Shown in pieces: positions 7,303 to 12,632 of a DNA stretch of 12,632 bases (its first letter is position 1; each line of letters begins with the position of its first letter). The stretch is from Candidatus Firestonebacteria bacterium RIFOXYA2_FULL_40_8 (GTDB lineage Bacteria; Oederibacteriota; D2-FULL-39-29). Under the pieces are notes generated by a model. That model was not told where the DNA came from. It made no database searches and saw only the letters and a list, made by a program, of their open reading frames with translations. A program made the position numbers and the translations under genes. The stretch spans positions 4,436 through 17,067 of the forward strand of contig MFGS01000124.1 in assembly GCA_001778355.1 (NCBI GenBank), read 5' to 3'.

Positions 7303-8556
7303 ATGAGGTATTTAATACTGCTATCATGTGTTTTCTTGATTTGTTTAAACGGATATTATTTTGCGGACCCGACAGCCGGGGAAGCGAGAGAAAATACAAA
7401 GATTGTGAACAGCTGGATAAAGGAAAATCAGAAGCTTACGGAATTTACAAAAAGATACAAAGAATTGGGAGATAAGATAAATACTTTTAATATTAACCGG
7501 ATAAGCACTTTGGATGTTAATCCCTCTGCGCTAAAAAATTGCAAAGAGTTACAAAATATATTAATATCCGGCAAAACAGAGATTCAATCTATAGATATTG
7601 ACGGAAATGTTCTCTTGGCTATTAAAAAGAAAGGTGATTATGAGCCGTATAATTTGTTTTTGGCAAGCATTACCGGTTACAAAAAAGCCATTAATGAAGC
7701 TGTCTACGGTTTTTCAATTTATAATATTGGTAAAGATACCCCGTTGTTCCTCGATTTAACAGGCTGCGGTGGCAGTGGTTTTGCCGTAGACCTTTATACT
7801 TTAGAGAACGGTGCTCTTAAAAACGTATTGGGAATCGGAGGTTGGCAGCCGACCGAGCAGTATGTTGATATAGACAATGATGGGGTCAGTGAGATTGTTA
7901 ACTCCCATAGGGTCAGCAATGTTGACCTCATCGAGGAAAAACTGACGAATTTTAATCCTCCGCTAATAATAACGCAGAATGATTTCTATAAGTTTCAAAC
8001 CGGCAAATTTGAAAATGTCGGAATAACTTACACTTCCAATGTGTCCGATGAAGAAAAAAGGATACCAGAGGGTACGTATGAGAAAGCAGAAGAAAAAGGT
8101 ATTACTGTTGAAAAAAAATATTATTCCAATGGAGTTCTTAAAGAAATACGTAGGATGAAAAAATATCCCGATGTGAATTATCTCGTGAAAGAAGGATTGC
8201 AGGAAACGTTCTATTCTTCAGGTAAGCCAAAAACTGAGAAGGGATTTAAAAAAAATTTACCTGATGGTGAGTGGGCCGAGTTTTATGAGAATGGAAACCT
8301 GATTTATAAAAAAGAATATGATAATGGCAAAAACAAAGGTGTTTGGAAATTCTATAAAGAAAACGGGACACTGACAGCCGAAGAGAATTACGGAGACCCT
8401 GAAAAGAAAGTAATAAAAACCAAATACTACGATAACGGCAAAATAAAATACATGTCCATATGTACACCTGATTCAGACACTTGGAAAATAACAGATTTTG
8501 AAACAGGCGACAAAGTAAAGAAAAACACGATTATAGAAGCCGGAAAGATTAAATAA
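7303..8556 (+). CDS. Exported protein with an acidic (FG-GAP-like) loop and C-terminal MORN_2 repeats
   Basis: I chose the ATG at 7303 (417 aa) because AGGAG at 7291-7295 sits 7 nt before it and the signal peptide then starts cleanly (residues 1-21, ending YYFA). A GTG at 7288, overlapping the previous stop, would add five residues ahead of the signal peptide. The N-terminal half holds a region around TGCGGSG and an acidic loop Y187-V-D-I-D-N-D-G-V-S-E-I198, like those in FG-GAP/VCBS or EF-hand-type Ca-binding segments. From about residue 268 there are four or five MORN_2 repeats (KKYYSNGVLKE, ETFYSSGKPKTEKGFKK, AEFYENGNLIYKKEYDNG, WKFYKENGTLTAEENYG, TKYYDNGKIKY). It shares the repeat type with the preceding gene and an acidic loop with the lipoprotein, so the three may act together in the envelope. 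The function is not known. Confidence 0.82.
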   Translation: MRYLILLSCVFLICLNGYYFADPTAGEARENTKIVNSWIKENQKLTEFTKRYKELGDKINTFNINRISTLDVNPSALKNCKELQNILISGKTEIQSIDIDGNVLLAIKKKGDYEPYNLFLASITGYKKAINEAVYGFSIYNIGKDTPLFLDLTGCGGSGFAVDLYTLENGALKNVLGIGGWQPTEQYVDIDNDGVSEIVNSHRVSNVDLIEEKLTNFNPPLIITQNDFYKFQTGKFENVGITYTSNVSDEEKRIPEGTYEKAEEKGITVEKKYYSNGVLKEIRRMKKYPDVNYLVKEGLQETFYSSGKPKTEKGFKKNLPDGEWAEFYENGNLIYKKEYDNGKNKGVWKFYKENGTLTAEENYGDPEKKVIKTKYYDNGKIKYMSICTPDSDTWKITDFETGDKVKKNTIIEAGKIK

Positions 8557-8572
8557 TATTGCACTGGCCGCT

Positions 8573-8612
8573 GTACTCTAAATGGAGTACAATCGTACTC
8601 AATTTGGAGTAC
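8573..8612 (+). repeat. Two tandem GTACTC-N6-GAGTAC dyads
   Basis: The dyads lie at 8573-8590 and 8595-8612, each with perfect 6-bp arms and a 6-bp centre (TAAATG or AATTTG). Their centres are 22 bp apart. A GGTACC palindrome touches the second dyad. They start 16 bp after the MORN_2 gene stops and about 63 bp before the ATPase promoter. They could be upstream operators, since they share ACTC/GAGT half-sites with the promoter dyads. They could also be RNA hairpins at the 3' end of the upstream transcript, although no T run follows either. Confidence 0.75.
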
Positions 8613-8674
8613 GGTACCTGCTAGAAAATAAAAAGCATTATAAAACCATGCATATATGATGATAATAAAACGTC

Positions 8675-8703
8675 TTGACTTTACTCAGTATATTGAGTAA
8701 AAT
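8675..8703 (+). promoter_or_regulatory. Sigma-70-type promoter of the AAA ATPase gene
   Basis: The -35 element TTGACT (8675-8680) and the -10 element TAAAAT (8698-8703) are each one base from consensus and are separated by exactly 17 bp. The expected transcript start is near 8710, leaving a leader of about 33 nt with GGAGGG (8728-8733) as the ribosome site. The spacer is occupied by a perfect dyad. Confidence 0.7.
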
Positions 8704-8720
8704 TACTCAGTGTATTGAGT
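8680..8720 (+). promoter_or_regulatory. Operator-like dyad pair overlapping the ATPase promoter
   Basis: Dyad 1 has perfect 8-bp arms TTTACTCA (8680-8687) and TGAGTAAA (8694-8701) around GTATAT. It overlaps the last -35 base, the whole spacer and most of the -10. Dyad 2 has arms ACTCA (8705-8709) and TGAGT (8716-8720) around GTGTAT and covers the expected start site. The centres are 22 bp apart, about two helical turns. Protein bound here would block RNA polymerase, so repression is the natural reading. The regulator is not encoded next to the site unless the ATPase itself binds. Confidence 0.65.
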
Positions 8721-8742
8721 TAAATATGGAGGGTGCGGCAAG

Positions 8743-9930
8743 ATGTATAAAAGAGCGGTAATTAAAGAGATAATCAAAAGGGTTAATGAAAAGAGGCATT
8801 TCATTCAGGTTCTATCGGGACCGAGGCAGACGGGGAAGACTACGCTTGCAAAACAAATTTCGGAAAGCATCGGGTTTTCTTCTATTTATATTACGGCTGA
8901 TGCACAGGGTGTAAGCGACAACTCCTGGCTTATACAGCAGTGGGAAATAGTCAGAGCCAATCTGAATTCAAAAGAAAAAAAGGTTCTTCTGATAATTGAT
9001 GAAATACAAAAGATCGAGAATTGGTCAGAAACAGTTAAGAAAATGTGGGATGAGGATACGGTGAAGAGCCGGGATATCCGGGTTATGCTTCTTGGCTCGT
9101 CAAGATTGCTTTTGCATAAGGGGCTTACTGAAAGTCTTGCCGGTAGATTTGAAACAATTCCTGTCTTCCACTGGTCCTATGGCGAGATGAAAGAAGCTTT
9201 TGGCTTTGGGCTCAGTGAATATATATTTTTCGGCGGATATCCGGGCGGTGCGGATTTAATAAAGGATGAAGAACGCTGGTCCCACTATGTCCGTGAGTCA
9301 CTGATTGAGACAACTGTAGCAAAAGATATTCTGATGCTTGAGCGGGTGAATAAACCGGCGCTTTTAAAAAGATTATTTGAGCTTGGATGTTTGTATTCCG
9401 GGCAGGCTCTTTCTTATCAGAAAATGCTGGGACAGCTTCAGGATGCGGGAAATACCACAACACTCGCTCACTACCTTGATCTTCTTGAATCTGCAGGACT
9501 GCTTATGGGTGTTCAGAAATATGCCGGCGAGAAAGTCAGGCAAAGAGGCTCTACGCCAAAACTTCAAGCCTTGAATACGGGGCTTATAGGCGCAATGCAA
9601 AAAAAATCATTTAAAGAAGTAATACAGGACTCTGAACTTTGGGGACATTTTGTAGAATCAAGTGTCGGCGCTTCTCTTTCTAATGGGATAAAAGGAAAAA
9701 ACATTGAACTGTTTTACTGGGCAAGCTCTCACGTCGAAGTGGATTTTGTACTGGCGGGAAAAAGTAAAATCGTTGCCATAGAAGTTAAGAGCGGGAGAAA
9801 GCGAACTGCACTTCCCGGCCTTGAGCAGTTTAATAAAGCCTTTAAACCGTCAAAACTTCTGGTTGTGGGTACGGGCGGAATAACCATCGAGCAATTTCTT
9901 ATGACCCCTCCGGAAAAATGGCTGAAATAA
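8743..9930 (+). CDS. AAA_14/DUF4143-family ATPase
   Basis: This 395-aa cytosolic ATPase has a Walker A motif, GPRQTGKT (26-33), and a Walker B motif, VLLIIDE with D86-E87. It also has a sensor-like RVMLLGSS, the family motif LAGRFETIPVFHWSYGEM, and FFGGYPGG. A middle region (about 175-285) is winged-helix-like. The C-terminal domain has a PD-(D/E)XK-like arrangement (D334, then E347-V-K349, in VEVDFVLAG...IVAIEVKSG). This order and length are those of intact AAA_14 plus DUF4143 proteins, which are abundant in anaerobes and archaea and mostly lack a proven function. The C-terminal motif suggests nucleic-acid binding or a nuclease-derived fold. The ATG follows GGAGGG by 9 nt. It is monocistronic by spacing and has its own dyad-controlled promoter. 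No toxin partner is adjacent. Confidence 0.92.
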   Translation: MYKRAVIKEIIKRVNEKRHFIQVLSGPRQTGKTTLAKQISESIGFSSIYITADAQGVSDNSWLIQQWEIVRANLNSKEKKVLLIIDEIQKIENWSETVKKMWDEDTVKSRDIRVMLLGSSRLLLHKGLTESLAGRFETIPVFHWSYGEMKEAFGFGLSEYIFFGGYPGGADLIKDEERWSHYVRESLIETTVAKDILMLERVNKPALLKRLFELGCLYSGQALSYQKMLGQLQDAGNTTTLAHYLDLLESAGLLMGVQKYAGEKVRQRGSTPKLQALNTGLIGAMQKKSFKEVIQDSELWGHFVESSVGASLSNGIKGKNIELFYWASSHVEVDFVLAGKSKIVAIEVKSGRKRTALPGLEQFNKAFKPSKLLVVGTGGITIEQFLMTPPEKWLK

Positions 9931-9952
9931 TTACACGTTTTTTCGACTGCCT

Positions 9953-9990
9953 AATCAGTGGAATCCCGTAGCTTTGCAATCAGTGGAATC
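9953..9990 (+). repeat. Pair of 13-bp direct repeats downstream of the ATPase gene
   Basis: AATCAGTGGAATC occurs at 9953-9965 and again, identically, at 9978-9990, giving a 25-bp period. Repeated 20-25-bp motifs of this kind are found at ends of some insertion sequences such as the IS21 family, so this may be an IS-end remnant. No transposase or matching opposite end is visible in the window. Confidence 0.65.
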
Positions 9991-9991
9991 G

Positions 9992-10067
9992 AACCCGAAA
10001 TCTCACTAAAGCTTAATATTATACAAGTCGATAATTGTATTCTTTATACCTCGGATTTCGGGTTTTT
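9992..10067 (+). terminator. 73-nt inverted-repeat structure ending in a T run
   Basis: AACCCGAAATC (9992-10002) pairs perfectly with GATTTCGGGTT (10054-10064), and T continues to 10067. The 51-nt interior carries a second perfect stem, ATACAA (10021-10026) with TTGTAT (10035-10040). It lies 61 nt after the ATPase stop. It could end that transcript, although the loop is far longer than in standard intrinsic terminators. A small structured RNA or a mobile-element remnant are alternatives. Confidence 0.4.
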
Positions 10068-10076
10068 AAGGAAAAC

Positions 10077-10105
10077 TTGTCCGTTCAGGGTTTTTATGGT
10101 ATAAT
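10077..10105 (+). promoter_or_regulatory. Extended -10 promoter of the small membrane-protein gene
   Basis: TATAAT (10100-10105) matches consensus exactly and is preceded by TG at 10097-10098, making an extended -10. A -35-like TTGTCC (10077-10082) lies 17 bp upstream. The predicted start is near 10112, and the AAGGAG ribosome site (10129-10134) lies 9 nt before the ATG at 10144. Confidence 0.7.
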
Positions 10106-10143
10106 TTGGATAGTTGAGGTAAGAAAATAAGGAGAATTAACAG

Positions 10144-10596
10144 ATGAGTAATATATCTACATACGTTGTGGGGAATTTCTTTGATAAGATTACGGCGCCT
10201 AAGAATATTAAAACGGGGCTTATAACTGCGCTTACGGTGCTGGTGATATCGCAGATACTTATATTTTATGTGTTTGTGGCGGCGCGGGTTAACCCGATTG
10301 ATTCTTATATAGATGCATTTAAGGCGATATTTAACTGTCCGGATTGCGGGATTATTGCGCTCTGGGAGATGTTAATTACGGCTATAGGGTTGACGCTTCT
10401 TCATTTTAAAGTTATTGTTTTTATTCTCAGTTTCCTGGTTCTTGCCGGGGGAATATTTGTGATAAGACTAATTCCTGATGAATGGTATGAAATAGGCGAC
10501 CTTGTAGCTATAATTCTAATGATTGCCTCGCCCGTGGTGATTATCGGCCTTGCGCTGTTTGAGATACTGCCGTATTTGATTGGAAGCTACTCTTAA
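10144..10596 (+). CDS. Small multi-pass membrane protein of unknown function
   Basis: The 150-aa product has hydrophobic segments at about 25-48, 69-88, 89-109 and 118-147, so four membrane passes are likely. There is no cleavable signal peptide. The loop after the first helix contains a CPDC motif (residues 65-68), a possible redox pair or metal-binding Cys pair. A PDEWYEIGD segment lies between the third and fourth helices. I recognise no family. The gene stands alone, with its own strong promoter and an AAGGAG ribosome site, and converges on the glycosyltransferase gene. Confidence 0.75.
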   Translation: MSNISTYVVGNFFDKITAPKNIKTGLITALTVLVISQILIFYVFVAARVNPIDSYIDAFKAIFNCPDCGIIALWEMLITAIGLTLLHFKVIVFILSFLVLAGGIFVIRLIPDEWYEIGDLVAIILMIASPVVIIGLALFEILPYLIGSYS

Positions 10597-10602
10597 AAGC
10601 CA

Positions 10603-10638
10603 GTCTATAAGGTCCGTAAAGTCTATAAAGTCCATAAG
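10603..10638 (+). repeat. Four 9-bp tandem microrepeats after the membrane-protein gene
   Basis: Four units (10603-10611, 10612-10620, 10621-10629, 10630-10638) follow GTCYRTAAR, with GT starting a fifth. They begin 6 bp after the stop codon, outside any reading frame. The units differ only by transitions, which suggests an old expansion. Confidence 0.75.
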
Positions 10639-10715
10639 GTTTTATATTAATGTGGTATCTATATATAAAAATCCTAGATTGCAATCAAAGCTTTTCCATA
10701 TGTTCTAATTAATAT

Positions 10716-10735
10716 GGCGGGGCGCATTTTCCGCC
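10716..10735. terminator. Candidate bidirectional terminator hairpin between convergent genes
   Basis: GGCGG (10716-10720) pairs with CCGCC (10731-10735), and two further G-T pairs are possible inside. The hairpin is GC-rich within AT-rich flanks and sits between two converging genes, which fits termination. The flanking T runs are poor on both strands, so this is tentative. Confidence 0.35.
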
Positions 10736-10743
10736 TTCATTAA

Positions 10744-10771
10744 ATTGTCAATCGTCAATCGTAAATTGTAA
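10744..10771. repeat. Four 7-bp tandem microrepeats before the glycosyltransferase stop
   Basis: Units at 10744-10750, 10751-10757, 10758-10764 and 10765-10771 follow ATYGTMA, and a decayed fifth (ATTATTT) follows. They lie just past the 3' end of the minus-strand gene. This is a second microrepeat of a different period within 110 bp of the 9-bp tract. Confidence 0.72.
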
Positions 10772-10789
10772 ATTATTTTGGCTGCAGTT

Positions 10790-12631
10790 TTACTTTTTCA
10801 ACTGTGATATCACTGACAGCGCGAAGGCATTGCTTGGGTCTAAGCTCAGTATTTTGTTGCAGAACTTCAGGGCTTCTTCTTTTTTACCGGTGCTGTAGTT
10901 GACTTTTACCAGATTGACATAACCTTCTATGAAAGTCGGACTTACTTCCACTGCTTTTAAAAACATCTTTTCGCCCTGCTCGAGGTTTTTCAGCTGCAGG
11001 TACGCCACGCCCATATTGTTGTATGCTTTCTCGCCTGCGGGATTTATTTTCAAAGCTTCCTGATAACATTTAATTGCTTCGTCAAATCTGCCGGTGTTTA
11101 TATAAAGATTTCCGAAACCCATGTAAAGATCAAAGGAAGGTCCGAATGAAAGTCCTTTTTTAAAAGCGGCTTCGGCTTCCGGCGTTTTTCCAAGTTTGAG
11201 ATACGCCATGCCGAGTCCGTTGTAATTGACCATTTTTTCGTTTACTACACTTATCTTTAAATAAGTATTGACCGCGTCCGCGTAATTTCCTGCGTTAAAA
11301 GAAGCGCCGGCAAAGTTATTCTGATATTGTAGTTCGTTCTTATCCAGAGTAGCTGCTTTCTGGTAAGCTAAAAGCGCAGACTTAAGATCACCGACACGTT
11401 CCAGCACCACGGCGTAATTATTCCACGCCTCGGGGGATTCCGGATTTATCTCTACCGATTTCTTTGCTTTCTCAAAAGCGTTGGCAGTGTTTCCGCTCTC
11501 CTGGCTCGAGACCCCCAGCATATTTTGTATCTGCTCGTCATCAGCTCCGTATTTATTTGCCTCAGTATAATGCTCTTCGGCTTCCTTTTTCTTGCCGTGT
11601 GTTTTAAGATATTCTCCGTAGAAGTAATGATACTGCGCTATTATTCCGTTAACCATCGTATCTTTGTAAATTCCTGCGTCAGACATTCCGCGAAACACCA
11701 GTGAGCTGTAATCAAATTCGTTCAATTTTTCCGTTTTTTTCATCACTTTAAAAAGAAGCCCCGCCGGAAGCGCTTTATAATCCTTACTTAATACAGTGTA
11801 AATATCCCGGTGTAAATTACTGCCCAAAACGAAGTAAACGGGCTTTCCGGAAGCAAGCAATAATCCTTTTATATATTCTCGCCGTACTAAATAATCTGTC
11901 GCCGGTATTTTTTTCAGATCCTGATTATTATCCCTGAAGATCAATCCGAAGTCATCGTAAATCTTGTAATCCGGAAGCTTTTTCTCGACCATCGTAAGAT
12001 ATGCGGTTGCAAAAGCGGTATTATCCCCGGCAACCAGAAGAGCTCCTTGTTTTTCCGTTGATCTAAGGAGGTTTATGCCATAGTCATACGCAAAGAAGTT
12101 CTTACTTCTGTCCGAGTAAAAATAATTGAAAGAGAGGCAAAACACCGAAAGGCCCGCAAGAGCGATAAGCAAGGAAGTGTTCCATATCCGGGGGAGTTTG
12201 ACGTAAATCTCGTTTGTACCAAAAACCGCAAAAACAATAAGGACCATGTAGGCGGGCAGGAAGAACACTTCGACCATATATAAGTTGATGGCATTCAGGG
12301 TGAAGTTGGTCATTAATGTCAGACCGAAAGTTAAAAATAAAAATATCAACAGGAAAGTAAAAAAGTAGGTTTTTTTTCTTTTGTAAAAATAAAACATTCC
12401 GGGGATTGCAAGGAGGCAGGGGACGAGGGTGAACTGCAGAAAGATATTTTTAAATAACCAGGCGGACTGCCCGAAAAAAATATCCCGGGAACGGATTTTT
12501 TCGCTCACCGTGCCGTACTGGCCCCTAAAAATGTGGTGGAACAGATTTGAAAGAGTTGACGGATCTCCCCAGTTCATGAGCGGGTCCGCGTTTGCGCGGA
12601 TAAAAAGATAAAGATAAATGACGGCGGCGGT
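10790..12631 (-). CDS. DUF2723/GT117-type membrane glycosyltransferase with C-terminal TPR array (5' partial)
   Basis: The frame is open to the right edge. An ATG at 12577 is internal, because the 18 codons before it continue the family motif (YLYLFIRANADPL then NWGDPSTL, with FRGQY shortly after). At least 613 residues are visible. The start and most of the catalytic membrane domain are missing. Four complete hydrophobic helices follow (roughly 12475-12075), including the VEVFFLPAY segment. Next comes a soluble region, and then about eight TPR units (about 11640 down to the stop), with typical residues such as AWNNYAVVLERVGD, GDLKSALLAYQKA and EKAYNNMGVAYLQL. DUF2723 proteins are polyprenol-phosphate-sugar-dependent glycosyltransferases related to protein O-mannosyltransferases, and TPR fusions are common in candidate phyla. 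A role in glycosylating exported proteins, perhaps those encoded nearby, is inference. The gene converges with the small membrane-protein gene. Confidence 0.88.
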   Translation of the reverse strand, partial: TAAVIYLYLFIRANADPLMNWGDPSTLSNLFHHIFRGQYGTVSEKIRSRDIFFGQSAWLFKNIFLQFTLVPCLLAIPGMFYFYKRKKTYFFTFLLIFLFLTFGLTLMTNFTLNAINLYMVEVFFLPAYMVLIVFAVFGTNEIYVKLPRIWNTSLLIALAGLSVFCLSFNYFYSDRSKNFFAYDYGINLLRSTEKQGALLVAGDNTAFATAYLTMVEKKLPDYKIYDDFGLIFRDNNQDLKKIPATDYLVRREYIKGLLLASGKPVYFVLGSNLHRDIYTVLSKDYKALPAGLLFKVMKKTEKLNEFDYSSLVFRGMSDAGIYKDTMVNGIIAQYHYFYGEYLKTHGKKKEAEEHYTEANKYGADDEQIQNMLGVSSQESGNTANAFEKAKKSVEINPESPEAWNNYAVVLERVGDLKSALLAYQKAATLDKNELQYQNNFAGASFNAGNYADAVNTYLKISVVNEKMVNYNGLGMAYLKLGKTPEAEAAFKKGLSFGPSFDLYMGFGNLYINTGRFDEAIKCYQEALKINPAGEKAYNNMGVAYLQLKNLEQGEKMFLKAVEVSPTFIEGYVNLVKVNYSTGKKEEALKFCNKILSLDPSNAFALSVISQLKK

Positions 12632-12632
12632 C

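Noticed and set aside
7173..7475. 100-codon plus-strand frame spanning the two MORN_2 genes
   Set aside because: It overlaps two well-supported genes in another frame and encodes no recognisable motif.
6752..8556. Toxin-antitoxin module suggested by the YwqK family name
   Set aside because: Both products carry signal peptides and no toxin-like gene is adjacent. The family label does not show function.
9983..9997. tRNA T-arm-like sequence on the minus strand (GGGTTCGATTCC)
   Set aside because: The T-stem has a mismatch, and no acceptor, D or anticodon arm can be formed around it.
10603..10771. CRISPR-like repeats in the convergent gap
   Set aside because: The units are 9 bp and 7 bp, directly abutting, with no spacers and no cas genes in the window.
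12575..12577. ATG as the start of the minus-strand glycosyltransferase
   Set aside because: The 18 preceding codons are open and complete a known DUF2723 motif (IRANADPL ahead of NWGDP), so the start lies beyond the window.

Overview
The window reads as chromosomal DNA from a diderm (outer-membrane) bacterium that is not one of the well-studied groups. The evidence is a PorV/PorQ-type outer-membrane barrel gene, a surface protein with a C-terminal FlgD/T9SS-type Ig fold, a classic lipobox lipoprotein, CsgG-like periplasmic domains, MORN_2 (YwqK) repeats, a DUF2723/GT117 membrane glycosyltransferase with TPRs, and strongly AT-rich coding. This mix is typical of FCB-group bacteria and of groundwater or sediment candidate phyla. 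I cannot place it more precisely from sequence alone. There are no rRNA, tRNA or CRISPR loci, and no intact transposase.

Positions 1-8556 hold seven plus-strand genes, and every one with a visible N-terminus encodes an export signal. First is a large repeat/IPT/Fn3 surface protein that is cut by the left edge, with a PorV/PorQ-like barrel gene overlapping its stop by 4 bp. After a 195-bp leader come two paralogous proteins joining galactose-binding-like beta-sandwich modules to a CsgG-like domain whose usual first strand sits at the C-terminus. A lipoprotein and two exported MORN_2-repeat proteins follow at short spacing. I read this stretch as an envelope/surface-protein locus in two or three transcription units. 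The most specific functional link is surface cargo plus PorV-like barrel.

Positions 8557-9930 are a self-contained unit: an AAA_14/DUF4143 ATPase behind a near-consensus sigma-70-type promoter (TTGACT, 17 bp, TAAAAT). A perfect 8-bp-arm dyad fills the spacer of this promoter, and a second related dyad lies over the expected transcription start. Another pair of ACTC/GAGT dyads lies about 90 bp upstream, and both pairs have the same 22-bp centre-to-centre spacing. This looks like a cooperative repressor operator and is the best-supported regulatory structure in the window.

Positions 9931-10143 hold 13-bp direct repeats, a 73-nt inverted-repeat structure ending in a T run, and an extended -10 promoter. 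That promoter drives a 150-aa multi-pass membrane protein of unknown function. A convergent gap with two microrepeat tracts (9-bp and 7-bp periods) separates it from a minus-strand DUF2723/GT117-TPR protein, whose N-terminus lies beyond the right edge. Hand-counted lines suggest that the last gene is richer in G+C than the paralogous CsgG-like genes.
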